Shown piece by piece: positions 34,663 through 44,143 of a stretch of DNA of 64,000 nucleotides; the first letter of the stretch is position 1; each line of letters begins with the position of its first letter. A model generated the notes under the pieces. It did not search any database and was not told where the DNA came from. It saw nothing but the letters and a program-made list of their open reading frames with translations. Source of the stretch: Mesorhizobium liriopis (lineage in GTDB: Bacteria > Pseudomonadota > Alphaproteobacteria > Rhizobiales > Rhizobiaceae); assembly GCF_024053505.1 (NCBI RefSeq), contig NZ_JAMXQS010000002.1:372001-436000 (forward strand), read 5' to 3'. The position numbers and the translations under genes were made by a program.

Positions 34663-37600
34663 ATGTTTGGTGCAAAACCGCGGAAGCCTGCTCTCGCGGG
34701 CTCCTCCAACCTTGTTGCGGCGCCCGTGACGTTCAAAGGGGCTTCCGATCCGGCTGTGGTCTCGCTTGACGCCATCACGGGCCATGTTGGTAACGTATCC
34801 CAAAGTTCCAGTTCGAATGGAAGCGGTGCCGCAACATCGTCGGGAGCCTCGTTGCGCTTCGTCTCGACGTTCAAGTCCTCCCCCGTCTGGGCGCCCTCGG
34901 CGGCTGCACAAGGCGCTGGGTCCGACGGTGCCTCTGCCGACCGTCACGAAGACGGCCAGCCCAATTCCTCCGTGCGACTCGTCTCATCCCCTGCCAGGCC
35001 GGCGACGAGCTTCCGCGTCGTCCGTTCGCCCGATACGGCCGCTTCGGGTGGCGATGCGGGAGCAGGATCGGGCGAACGGACGCCTGTGAAGCTTGAGACG
35101 CCAGCCACATTGGAAAGCGCTTCCCAGACAGCAGCCTCAAGCCTGATGGGTGGCGCGCCCGGCATGGCGGGCGTCGAAAGCTCGGGCAACAATGCTGTTC
35201 CATCGACGATGACCACTGCACCGGTGGCGCGTTTCACGACGTCGAGCGCAACGACGCAAACGACCGAACCGCAACCGGCCTCGCTCGCCGCCGGGCCGGC
35301 GATGAACAAGATCGCACTTGAGAACCTGAAAGAGGGCAATCCCGAGAGCGAGTGGGGTATCACGGGCGATGGCGATGCCAATATCCAAGGCTTCGCCACC
35401 AACATAAGCACCAATATCGGCGGCACGGTCGATTTCAAGATTGCCACCGATTCCACCCATTACCGCATCGATATCTATCGCATGGGCTATTACGGCGGCG
35501 ATGGCGCGCGCAAAGTCGGCTCGATCGACAAATCGTTGACGAGTGCCCAGATCCAGCCGCATCCCATCGTCGACATGGACAAGGGCCTGATCGACTGCGG
35601 CAACTGGGCGGTCTCGGCGAGCTGGGCGGTCCCGAGCGATGCCGTGTCGGGCCTCTACTTCGCCAAGCTGGTGCGCGAAGACGGCACCAAGGGCGAAAGC
35701 ATCATTCCCTTCGTGGTCCGCGAGGACGGCTCCAAGAGCGACATCGTCTTCCAGACCTCGGACACCACCTGGCAGGCCTACAACGAATGGGGCGGCGCGA
35801 GCCTCTACTTTGGCGAGGTGCCGACCGATCCCAACGACATGATCGCCTATATGCCGCCCAACTGCTCCTGCGGCATCAAAGCGATCGGGCGTGCCTACGA
35901 GATCAGCTACAACCGCCCGCTCGTGACCAACACCAGCACCAAGGGCGGGCCGCACGATTTCATCTTTGGCGCCGAGTATTCGGCCATCCGCTGGCTCGAG
36001 CAGAACGGCTACGACGTTTCGTATATTTCTGGCGTGGACACCTCGCGAAACGGTTCGTCGTTGCTCGACCACAAGGCATTTCTGTCGGTCGGCCATGACG
36101 AATACTGGTCGGGCGAGCAGCGCCAGGCGGTGGAGGCTGCACGGGATGCCGGCGTCAATCTCGCTTTCTGGGGTGGCAACGACTGTTACTGGAAAATCCG
36201 GTGGGAAGACAGCATCGACGGCAATGGCACACCCTACCGCACCATGGTCTGCTACAAGGAGACTTGGGCCAATGCCGACATCGACGAAGGTGGGGCAACC
36301 GGCACGTGGCGTGACCCGCGTTATGCCGATCCCGGCCAGAAGCCCGAAAATGCCCTTATCGGCACGATGTTCCAGGTCGACAGCTATCGGGAAGACCAGA
36401 TCACCGTTCCTTACGATTATTCGCAGCTCCGCTTCTGGCGCAACACCGATATCTCACAGCTTCAGCCGGGTGAAACCGGCACGCTCGCCAAGAACCTGCT
36501 TGGCTATGAGTGGAACTCGGATGTCGACAACGGCTTTCGGCCTGACGGTCTGATCAATCTCTCGCTGACCAATGTGTCGGTGCAGCAATATGTGTTCGAC
36601 TATGGCTCGACGGTGGGTGCCGCAGATGCGCAGCACAGCCTGACCATGTATCGCGACGCAAAGAGCGGTGCGCTGGTCTTCAGCGCGGGCACCGTGTTCT
36701 GGTCCTGGGGTCTCGACTCGAACCATACGGGTGCCGCGACCCCAACCGACCCTAACGTCCAGCAGGCCATGGTCAACATGTTCGCGGATATGGGCGTCCA
36801 ACCGACCACGCTGGTCGCAAGCCTGATCGCTGCGAGTTCGACCGAAGACTTCGTCAAGCCGACCTCGACCATCACCTCGCCGGCAATGGGCGAGGCGCAC
36901 ACGGAGGGCCAGCGAATCGTCATCACCGGCACGGCAACCGATGGCGGCGGCGGGCGCATCGCCGGTATCGAGGTTTCGGTCGATGGCGGCCTGACCTGGC
37001 GCAAGGCAACGGGCACGACATCCTGGACCTACGCCTGGAACGCGCAGGCGGCAGGCACCTACGTGATCAAGGCGCGCGCCACCGATGACAGCCTGAACAT
37101 GGAAACGCCTTCGGCGGGTACCACCATCACGGTCTCGCTGCCCGACACCAACAGCCTGTGGACCTATGCGGCGAAGCCTGCTCAGGAAACGACGGTCGAG
37201 CGCAAGCCGGTCGAGCTTGGCGTGCGCTTTTCCTCCTCTTCCACCGGCTATGTCTCGGCGATCCGATTCTACAAGGGGCAGTACAATATCGGCGAGCACA
37301 CGGTAAACCTGTGGACGGCCGATGGGCAACTGATCGCAAGCAATGCTTCGGTAAGCGAAACAGCGACGGGCTGGCAGACGGTGAAACTGGCTCAGCCGAT
37401 CCGTATTCAGGCGGGTGTCACCTACGTCGCCTCCTATCACACCAACGGATTCTATTCGGCCAGCACTGGCTATTTCAACTCCGGTTACACCAGCGGTCCG
37501 CTGACCGCCGAGGCAGGTGGCGGCGTCTACAAATACGGTGATGCAGGCACTGCGGTCCCCGACCAACGCTATCTGAACGAGAACTACTGGGTCGATGTCG

Positions 37601-40287
37601 TGTTCAAGCCAGGGGCGGCGCCCGTCAACGGTACCCCGAATGCGCTCGACGATTCAGGCTTTTCGACCTCAGGTAATACACCGCTCTCGATCGCGGCCGC
37701 ACAGCTTCTTGCCAACGACAACGACCCGGACGGCGATCCACTGAGTATTGTAAACGTTGCCGGCGCCGTGAACGGAACGGTCGCATTCGACAGCCGAACA
37801 AATGCTGTCACCTTCACGCCGACGAATAATTTCAGCGGAACCGCGAGCTTTTCCTACACGATATCCGACGGGCTTGGTGGTACCTCCACTGCCAAGGTTT
37901 CTCTGCAGGTCGGCGCCCCGGCGCCGCAAAGCCTTTTCTCCTCGAGTAGCATGCCGACAGTCCAGAACAGTGGCGACAATGCCAGCGTCGAACTGGGCAT
38001 GAAATTCGTGGCCGCGAGCAACGGCACGGTTTCCGCGATCCGCTTCTACAAGGGCTCGGCGAGTACCGGTGCACACACGGGATCGCTCTGGTCGAGCACC
38101 GGCGAGCGGCTAGGCAATGTGACATTCACCAACGAGACCGCCAGCGGCTGGCAGGTGGCGACCCTTGCCTCACCGATCGCCATCACCGCCGGTTCGACCT
38201 ACACGGTCTCCTATTATACGTCCTCCGGCTATTCCTACACGCAGAACCAGTTCGCGAGTTCGATCGTGAATGGCCAGCTCACAGCGCCATCCAGTTCCTC
38301 GAGCGGAGGCAATGGCGTGTTCCGCTACGGCTCCGGCGGCGTGGCGCCGACCCAGAGCTACGGCAACACCAATTACTGGGTGGACGTCGTCTTCAATCCA
38401 GGCGCGACCGTCGCCAATCGCGTGCCGGTCGCAGCCAACGATGCCGGCTTCTCGACGAACCGCGACACGGCATTGTCGCTCGCCGCCGCAGCTCTTCTGG
38501 CAAACGACAGCGATCCGGACGGCGACGCGCTCGCCATCACAGGTGTGAGCGGGGCCACCAACGGCACTGTGTCGTATGATTCCCAGAACAAGACCGTCAC
38601 CTTTACGCCGACCGCTGGCTACACGGGCTCGGCGGGTTTCACCTACTCCGTTTCGGATGGAAAGGGCGGAGTGGCGACAGCCAGCGTTGCGCTCACCGTC
38701 ACCAGTCCGGCGCCGACGAACAGGGCGCCCGTCGCGACCAACGATTCAGGCTTCTCGACCACCAAGAACACCGCGCTGACGCTTGCCGCCTCGGCGCTGC
38801 TTGCCAACGACACGGATGCCGACGGCGATCCGCTCACGATCACCGGTGTCAGCGGTGCCATCAACGGCACCGTGTCCTATGACAGCCAGACGAAGCAGAT
38901 CACGTTCACGCCGACAGCCGGCTATGCGGGTGCTGCCGGCTTCTCCTATGCCATCGCCGACGGCAAGGGCGGCACGGCAAGTGCGAACGTTGCACTCAAC
39001 GTGTCGGACCCGGCTGCGACCCAAAGTCTTTTCGCAGGCACCGCCACGCCGGCCGTGCAAAACAGCGGCGACAATGGCGCAGTGGAACTCGGCATGAAGT
39101 TCACCGCCTCGGTGGACGGCACCGTCACCGGTGTGCGCTTCTTCAAGGGCTCCGCTAACACGGGTACGCATACGGGCACGCTGTGGAGTGCCAGCGGCCA
39201 GCGCATGGGCACGGTGACGTTCACCAACGAGACGGCAAGCGGCTGGCAGACGGCCACCTTCTCGGCACCTGTCGCGATCACGGCAGGCACGAGCTACACG
39301 GTCTCCTATTATACCTCGTCCGGCTATTCCTACACGTCGAACGGCTTCTCCTCGGCCGTCAGCAACGGTTCGCTCGCCGCGCCGGTGGGGGCAGGTGTTT
39401 TCAGCTACGGCACAGGCAATGTTGCGCCGGCGCAGAGCTATAACAACACCAACTACTGGGTGGACGTGCTCTTCAACCCGGGCGGTACCGCGCCCAATCG
39501 CAACCCCGTCGCGACGGCCGATGCCGGTTTTTCGGTTGCCAGGAACACGGCGCTCACCTTCAACGCTTCCGCGCTTCTCGCCAATGACAGCGATCCGGAT
39601 GGTGACACCGTCGCGGTCACCGGCGTCAGCGGCGCCACCAACGGCAGCGTTTCCTTCGACGCGCAGAACAAGACGGTCACGTTCACGCCGACCGCCGGTT
39701 ACACCGGTGCGGCGGGCTTCTCCTACGCCATCTCGGACGGCAAGGGTGGCACGGCAAGCGCAACTGTCGCGCTCAACGTGATGGATCCCGCTGCAACCCA
39801 GTCGATCTTCGCCGCAACCGACACGCCCACGATCTTGAGTGTCAACGACACCAAGCCTGTCGAACTCGGCATGAAGTTCAAGGCCGACGTGGCGGGCACG
39901 ATCACCGCGATCCGTTTCTACAAGGGTTCGGACAATACCGGCCCTCATGAGGGGCACCTGTGGAATGCCTCGAACCAGCTCGTCGGCACCGCGACTTTCA
40001 CCAACGAAACGGCGAGCGGGTGGCAGGAGGCTGCCCTGAATACGCCGGTCAACATCGCGGCGGGCGAGACCTACACCGTTTCCTATCACACCAACGGCTT
40101 CTACTCGGCGACCTCCAACGGCTTCGCCACGAACAAGGTGAACGGCAATCTGGAGGCGCTGGTCGGCTCGGTCGCGGGCGGCAACGGTGTCTACAAATAC
40201 GGTGCGTCGGGCGTGCTCCCCGATCAGAGCTACAACAAGACGAACTACTACGTGGATGTCGTCTTCAAGCCGCAACTCGCGGCGTGA
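34663..40287 (+). CDS. Giant modular surface/secreted protein: DMFase-like domain, Ig-like and DUF4082 repeats
   Basis: 1,874 residues from ATG 34663 (GGGGA upstream); a GTG at 34615 is in frame. Residues 1-210 are Ser/Ala/Thr-rich with no clear signal peptide. Residues about 215-720 resemble the N,N-dimethylformamidase large-subunit family, with HDEYWSGEQRQAVEAA and FWGGNDCYWKIRWE as landmarks. An Ig-like domain follows (728-826). Then come four copies of a DUF4082-type module (830-983, 1090-1245, 1456-1606, 1716-1871), each with AIRFYKG, ETA(S/T)GWQ and NYWVDVVF-like segments. Between them lie four cadherin/tandem-95-type Ig-like domains (around 989, 1251, 1351, 1611) with LLANDxDxDGD calcium sites. 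It ends in the last DUF4082 module without RTX repeats. A type I secretion pair lies downstream, so it is probably its cargo. An adhesin or polymer-binding matrix enzyme is plausible. Confidence 0.85.
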   Translation: MFGAKPRKPALAGSSNLVAAPVTFKGASDPAVVSLDAITGHVGNVSQSSSSNGSGAATSSGASLRFVSTFKSSPVWAPSAAAQGAGSDGASADRHEDGQPNSSVRLVSSPARPATSFRVVRSPDTAASGGDAGAGSGERTPVKLETPATLESASQTAASSLMGGAPGMAGVESSGNNAVPSTMTTAPVARFTTSSATTQTTEPQPASLAAGPAMNKIALENLKEGNPESEWGITGDGDANIQGFATNISTNIGGTVDFKIATDSTHYRIDIYRMGYYGGDGARKVGSIDKSLTSAQIQPHPIVDMDKGLIDCGNWAVSASWAVPSDAVSGLYFAKLVREDGTKGESIIPFVVREDGSKSDIVFQTSDTTWQAYNEWGGASLYFGEVPTDPNDMIAYMPPNCSCGIKAIGRAYEISYNRPLVTNTSTKGGPHDFIFGAEYSAIRWLEQNGYDVSYISGVDTSRNGSSLLDHKAFLSVGHDEYWSGEQRQAVEAARDAGVNLAFWGGNDCYWKIRWEDSIDGNGTPYRTMVCYKETWANADIDEGGATGTWRDPRYADPGQKPENALIGTMFQVDSYREDQITVPYDYSQLRFWRNTDISQLQPGETGTLAKNLLGYEWNSDVDNGFRPDGLINLSLTNVSVQQYVFDYGSTVGAADAQHSLTMYRDAKSGALVFSAGTVFWSWGLDSNHTGAATPTDPNVQQAMVNMFADMGVQPTTLVASLIAASSTEDFVKPTSTITSPAMGEAHTEGQRIVITGTATDGGGGRIAGIEVSVDGGLTWRKATGTTSWTYAWNAQAAGTYVIKARATDDSLNMETPSAGTTITVSLPDTNSLWTYAAKPAQETTVERKPVELGVRFSSSSTGYVSAIRFYKGQYNIGEHTVNLWTADGQLIASNASVSETATGWQTVKLAQPIRIQAGVTYVASYHTNGFYSASTGYFNSGYTSGPLTAEAGGGVYKYGDAGTAVPDQRYLNENYWVDVVFKPGAAPVNGTPNALDDSGFSTSGNTPLSIAAAQLLANDNDPDGDPLSIVNVAGAVNGTVAFDSRTNAVTFTPTNNFSGTASFSYTISDGLGGTSTAKVSLQVGAPAPQSLFSSSSMPTVQNSGDNASVELGMKFVAASNGTVSAIRFYKGSASTGAHTGSLWSSTGERLGNVTFTNETASGWQVATLASPIAITAGSTYTVSYYTSSGYSYTQNQFASSIVNGQLTAPSSSSSGGNGVFRYGSGGVAPTQSYGNTNYWVDVVFNPGATVANRVPVAANDAGFSTNRDTALSLAAAALLANDSDPDGDALAITGVSGATNGTVSYDSQNKTVTFTPTAGYTGSAGFTYSVSDGKGGVATASVALTVTSPAPTNRAPVATNDSGFSTTKNTALTLAASALLANDTDADGDPLTITGVSGAINGTVSYDSQTKQITFTPTAGYAGAAGFSYAIADGKGGTASANVALNVSDPAATQSLFAGTATPAVQNSGDNGAVELGMKFTASVDGTVTGVRFFKGSANTGTHTGTLWSASGQRMGTVTFTNETASGWQTATFSAPVAITAGTSYTVSYYTSSGYSYTSNGFSSAVSNGSLAAPVGAGVFSYGTGNVAPAQSYNNTNYWVDVLFNPGGTAPNRNPVATADAGFSVARNTALTFNASALLANDSDPDGDTVAVTGVSGATNGSVSFDAQNKTVTFTPTAGYTGAAGFSYAISDGKGGTASATVALNVMDPAATQSIFAATDTPTILSVNDTKPVELGMKFKADVAGTITAIRFYKGSDNTGPHEGHLWNASNQLVGTATFTNETASGWQEAALNTPVNIAAGETYTVSYHTNGFYSATSNGFATNKVNGNLEALVGSVAGGNGVYKYGASGVLPDQSYNKTNYYVDVVFKPQLAA
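37150..40275 (+). repeat. Tandem coding modules: four DUF4082-type and four Ig-like units
   Basis: Within the surface protein gene, units of about 460 bases (37150, 37930, 39028, 39808) and about 290 bases (37627, 38414, 38713, 39493) alternate. The phrase ETASGWQ recurs near identically in modules 2-4, and the Ig-like units share TFTPTAGYxGxAGF. Similarity is highest among internal modules, as expected from duplication and gene conversion. Confidence 0.85.
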
Positions 40288-40297
40288 GGTGGCCGTC

Positions 40298-41521
40298 GTG
40301 GAGAAAAAAGCTGTCGACCGCCGTCTGCCCGTTTCGGTGCTCGCCGGTTTCCTGGGCGCGGGCAAGACGACGCTTCTGAACCATGTGCTGTCGAACCGCG
40401 AAGGCCTGCGGGTCGCGGTGATCGTCAACGACATGTCGGAGGTCAACATCGACGCCGACCTCGTGCGCGATGGCGGTGCCGAACTGTCGCGCACCGACGA
40501 GACGCTGGTGGAACTGTCCAACGGCTGCATCTGCTGCACGCTGCGCGACGATCTTCTGGCCGAGGTCCGGCGGCTCGCCGAGGAGGGGCGCTTCGACTAT
40601 CTGCTGATCGAGGCGACCGGCATCGCCGAGCCTCTTCCGATTGCTGCGACCTTCTCGTTTCGTGACGAGGGGGGGAGGGCGCTGGCCGACATCGCGCGCC
40701 TCGACACGCTGGCAAGCGTTGTCGATGCGACCAGCGTGCTCGACCAGTTCGGTGACTTGTCCAAGCTCAGGGATCGAAATGCCGCCCGCGACGACGCCGA
40801 CGAGCGCACGCTGACGGATCTCGTGGTGGAGCAGATCGAGTTCGCCGATGTGGTGGTCGTCAACCGTGTCTCCGAGGTGGACGCCGAGACGCGTCTCGCC
40901 GTGCGCCAGCTGGTCGCGACCCTCAACCCGGACGCGCGGGTGGTGGAAGCCGATTGGGGTCGCGTGCCGCTGGGTTCCGTGCTCGGCACCGGGCTCTTCG
41001 ACGAAAAGAAGGCCGCGACCCATCCGCTCTGGCACAAGGAACTCTACGGTGCGACCGCCCACGTGCCCGAGACCGAGGAATACGGCATCGGCTCATTCGT
41101 CTACCGCGCTCGCCGGCCATTCGATCCTCGCAAGCTCGACGCGTTTCTTGCCGAGAGGTGGCCGGGCCTGATCCGCGCCAAGGGGCATTTCTGGCTGGCG
41201 ACGCGGCCCGACTGGGCCGGCACGCTGTCGATTGCAGGCAAGCAGACGCGGATCGAGCCCAAGGGCATGTGGTGGGCGGCGGTTCCGAAAGTCCTCTGGC
41301 CACGTTACCCGCAATTTCGCGAACTGCTCGACAGGCACTGGCAGGAACCCTGGGGGGACCGCCGGCAGGAACTCGTCTTCATCGGCACAGGCCTCGACCA
41401 AGCGGCGATGCGAGGAGCACTCGATACCTGCCTGGTGGGCGACACCGACACCTTCGCACCGGAGCGCTGGAGCGCGCTTCAAGACCCATTCCCGTCCTGG
41501 GAACACCAGCACGCCGCCTGA
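40298..41521 (+). CDS. CobW/COG0523 family GTPase (putative metal chaperone)
   Basis: 407 residues from GTG 40298 with GAGGTGG just upstream. A longer frame to 40187 only re-reads the previous gene. The G3E GTPase domain shows LAGFLGAGKTTLLNHVL (Walker A, residues 15-31), the metal-binding GCICCTLRDDL (CxCC, 77-80) and LIEATGIAEPLPI. The C-terminal CobW_C half includes YGIGSFVYRARRPFDP and KGHFWLATRP. COG0523 proteins deliver metals, often zinc, to client proteins, or help in cobalamin synthesis. Only 10 bases separate it from the giant surface protein, so they are co-transcribed, which is an unusual pairing. Whether it loads a metal into a client of this locus is unknown. Confidence 0.9.
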   Translation: MEKKAVDRRLPVSVLAGFLGAGKTTLLNHVLSNREGLRVAVIVNDMSEVNIDADLVRDGGAELSRTDETLVELSNGCICCTLRDDLLAEVRRLAEEGRFDYLLIEATGIAEPLPIAATFSFRDEGGRALADIARLDTLASVVDATSVLDQFGDLSKLRDRNAARDDADERTLTDLVVEQIEFADVVVVNRVSEVDAETRLAVRQLVATLNPDARVVEADWGRVPLGSVLGTGLFDEKKAATHPLWHKELYGATAHVPETEEYGIGSFVYRARRPFDPRKLDAFLAERWPGLIRAKGHFWLATRPDWAGTLSIAGKQTRIEPKGMWWAAVPKVLWPRYPQFRELLDRHWQEPWGDRRQELVFIGTGLDQAAMRGALDTCLVGDTDTFAPERWSALQDPFPSWEHQHAA

Positions 41522-41573
41522 GGGGCAGGGGCGTGGAACGACCGAGCAACCGTCTGACTTGAGGAGACAGAAC

Positions 41574-41879
41574 ATGCATAACGAAACTTACGCCGACGGC
41601 GTCGGCGAGATCACCATCACCGGCTCCATCGTGCGCATCAACCTGATGAGCCTGTCGCCCACCGAAATCGACGAGCACGGCAACGCCAAGGCGGTGTTCC
41701 GCCAGCGCGTGGTCATGCCGGTGGACGCCTTCGCGAACGCCGTCGAGCTGATGCAGAAGGCCTTTGCGAGCCTGGTCGAAAGCGGCGCCATCCGCCGCGT
41801 CAACGACGGCCAGATGGGTTCCGTGCCGCCTGTGCCCGCGCCTGAGCGCGGCACCAACGCTTCGCCCAACTTCAACTGA
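41574..41879 (+). CDS. Small conserved-looking hypothetical protein
   Basis: 101 residues. The ATG at 41574 is preceded by GAGGAGACAGAAC, an excellent ribosome site, which fixes the start although the frame is open further upstream. The sequence has a beta-rich first half (GEITITGSIVRINLMSLSP) and an amphipathic helix (VDAFANAVELMQKAFASLVE), then a disordered Pro/Gly tail. There is no signal peptide or transmembrane helix. I do not recognise the family with confidence. It sits 52 bases after the CobW-like gene and 113 bases before the type I secretion ATPase, so it could be an accessory or adaptor of the exporter. Confidence 0.8.
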   Translation: MHNETYADGVGEITITGSIVRINLMSLSPTEIDEHGNAKAVFRQRVVMPVDAFANAVELMQKAFASLVESGAIRRVNDGQMGSVPPVPAPERGTNASPNFN

Positions 41880-41992
41880 GGCGAAGATCCCCGCTCGATG
41901 AGAGACGATCGGGGACCGAGCGCAGCAACCGGTGGTGCGCGGTGCACCGCCTTGTGAGGCCAGAGTAGAGAGCCGCGGGGGCGGTACGGCCG

Positions 41993-44143
41993 ATGGCAAC
42001 GCATACCAATCTTTTGTGTCTGGCTGTGGTTGCCCGCAGCCATGGGGTGGATTTGTCGCCCGAACGCCTCGCTCACGATTATTCGGTGGGCGAAGCCATG
42101 GTGCCGACCCGGCGCCTTTTGCGCATGGCAAGCGACGCAGGCCTGAAAGCCCGCGCCGTCAGCCTTTCCTGGGCAGGATTGCTGAAGCTCGAAAAGGCTT
42201 TTCCGGCGCTCGTCGAGCTCAGCAACGGCAATTGGGTCGTGGTGGTGGGCGCCAGCGCCGGCGAGGGGTTGAGTGGCGGCGCGCCTGTGATCAAGGTGCT
42301 CGACCCGCTCGCCGAGCGGCCCGAGCTTCTGCTTCTGAACGAGGAGCAGTTCTGTTCCCGCTGGAAGGGTCGCGCGGTTCTCGTCAAGCGCGCCTATCGC
42401 ATGTCCGATCCCGACCGGCCCTTCGGCTTTCTCTGGTTCGTTCCGGAACTTTTGCGCCAGCGCAAGCTCTTCGTGGACGTGACGATCGCCGCTCTCATGC
42501 TTTATGCGATCGGCCTCGCCACCCCGATCTTCTTCCAGCTCGTGATCGACAAGGTGCTGGTCCATGAGAGCTATGGCACGCTGACGGTGCTCACCATCGG
42601 CGTCGCGGTGGCGCTCGGCTTCGACGCGCTCTTCACCTTTATCCGGCGCTATCTGCTGCTTTACGCGACGAACCGCATCGATATCCGCGTGGCGACACGC
42701 ACCTTCGGCCATCTGCTCAGCCTGCCCATCGCGCTCTTCGAGCAGGTCTCGGCGGGTGTGCTCGTCAAGCACATGCAGCAGACGGCGCGCATCCGCGAGT
42801 TCCTCACGGGCCGTCTCTTCCTGACGCTGCTCGACGCGATGTCGCTGTTCGTTTTTCTGCCGATCCTGCTTCTTTACAGCGTCAAGCTGACGGCGGTCGT
42901 GGTCGGCTTCACGCTGCTCGTGGCGCTCGTCGTGCTGATGCTGATGGGGCCGTTCCGTCGCCGTCTCCAGACCCTCTACGAGGTCGAAGCCGACCGCCAG
43001 GGCTCGCTGGTCGAAACCGTGCACGGCATGCGCACGGTGAAGTGCCTGGCACTCGAGCCGCGCCAGCGCCAGGTCTGGGACGACCAATCGGCACGCTCGA
43101 TCTCCGTCCGTTTCCAGGTCGAGAAGATCTCGACGCTGGCCCAGAGCATGACGGGGCTGCTCGAAAGGCTGATGGGCGTCGCCATCATCGGCATCGGCGC
43201 GCTCGATGTCTTCGCGGGCTCCTTGTCGGTCGGCGCGCTCGTCGCTTTCAACATGCTCGCGGGCCGCGTGTCGGGACCGCTCGTGCAGATCGTGACCATG
43301 GTGCACGAGTATCAGGATGTAGCGCTCTCCGCCCGCATGCTGGGGGAGGTGATGAACCGGCGGCCCGAGAATTTCGGCCGTTCGCGCGGTGTGCGCCCCG
43401 AACTCAAGGGCGATATCGAGTTCGACCACGTGTCCTTCCGCTACGGGCCCGATGGCGCGCCGGCACTCGACGACGTGTCGTTCAAGATCCCGGCCGGCTC
43501 ACTCTTCGGCATTGTCGGCAAGAGCGGCTCGGGCAAGACCACCGTCACCCGCATGATCCAGGGGCTCTACCCGATCCAGCAGGGTCTCTTGCGCATGGAC
43601 GGCACCGACATGCGCGAGATCGATCTCGTGCACCTGCGCCAGAGCATCGGCGTGGTGTTGCAGGACAGTTTCCTGTTCCGTGGCACGGTACGCGAGAATA
43701 TCTGCGCGGCGAAACCCGATGCGACCGTCGAGCAAGTAGCCGAGGCCGCGCGCCTCGCAGGCGCCGACGAGTTCATCGAGAAGCTGCCACGTGGGCTCGA
43801 AACCATGCTCGAGGAGAACGCCTCGAACCTTTCCGGCGGGCAGAAGCAACGACTGGCGATTGCGCGCGCTCTGATCACCGACCCGCGCATCCTGATCTTC
43901 GATGAGGCCACCAGCGCGCTCGATCCCGAGAGCGAGGCGATCATCCGTCAGAACCTGAAGCTGATCGCCGAAGGCCGCACCGTCATCGTGGTTTCGCACC
44001 GCTTGTCCACGCTGACGGATGCCGATGCGATCCTTGTCGTGGATCGCGGCAAGATCGCCGACCTTGGCCGCCACGACCAGCTCGTGACGCGCTGCATGCC
44101 TTATTACCAGCTTTGGAACCGTCAGAACCGGGTGGCAGCATGA
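41993..44143 (+). CDS. Type I secretion ABC transporter with C39-like domain (HlyB-like)
   Basis: 716 residues. The first 130 or so form a C39-peptidase-like domain (NLLCLAVVARSHGVDLSPERL) without the catalytic cysteine motif, as in HlyB, where it binds unfolded cargo. Six transmembrane helices follow (about 155-440). The ATPase has Walker A GKSGSGKTT (near 509), signature LSGGQKQRLAIARAL (near 612), Walker B ILIFDEATSALD and H-loop VVSHRLST. It exports unfolded proteins straight to the outside with its HlyD partner and a TolC-like pore. The stop overlaps the HlyD gene (ATGA). The likely cargo is the giant protein upstream, although that lacks RTX repeats. It differs from the C39-less transporter at 16359-18095. 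Confidence 0.93.
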   Translation: MATHTNLLCLAVVARSHGVDLSPERLAHDYSVGEAMVPTRRLLRMASDAGLKARAVSLSWAGLLKLEKAFPALVELSNGNWVVVVGASAGEGLSGGAPVIKVLDPLAERPELLLLNEEQFCSRWKGRAVLVKRAYRMSDPDRPFGFLWFVPELLRQRKLFVDVTIAALMLYAIGLATPIFFQLVIDKVLVHESYGTLTVLTIGVAVALGFDALFTFIRRYLLLYATNRIDIRVATRTFGHLLSLPIALFEQVSAGVLVKHMQQTARIREFLTGRLFLTLLDAMSLFVFLPILLLYSVKLTAVVVGFTLLVALVVLMLMGPFRRRLQTLYEVEADRQGSLVETVHGMRTVKCLALEPRQRQVWDDQSARSISVRFQVEKISTLAQSMTGLLERLMGVAIIGIGALDVFAGSLSVGALVAFNMLAGRVSGPLVQIVTMVHEYQDVALSARMLGEVMNRRPENFGRSRGVRPELKGDIEFDHVSFRYGPDGAPALDDVSFKIPAGSLFGIVGKSGSGKTTVTRMIQGLYPIQQGLLRMDGTDMREIDLVHLRQSIGVVLQDSFLFRGTVRENICAAKPDATVEQVAEAARLAGADEFIEKLPRGLETMLEENASNLSGGQKQRLAIARALITDPRILIFDEATSALDPESEAIIRQNLKLIAEGRTVIVVSHRLSTLTDADAILVVDRGKIADLGRHDQLVTRCMPYYQLWNRQNRVAA

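Noticed and set aside
38746-40539. 597-codon minus-strand open frame opposite the repeat array
   Set aside because: Its apparent repeats mirror those of the plus-strand surface protein; no independent coding signal.
41888-41915. Weak inverted repeat TCCCCG/CGGGGA before the HlyB-like gene
   Set aside because: Only six base pairs with a long loop and no T-run; not enough for a terminator call.
41588-43429. 613-codon minus-strand open frame
   Set aside because: Antisense to the small protein and HlyB-like genes, His/Arg/Glu-rich, no ribosome site; a GC-bias shadow.
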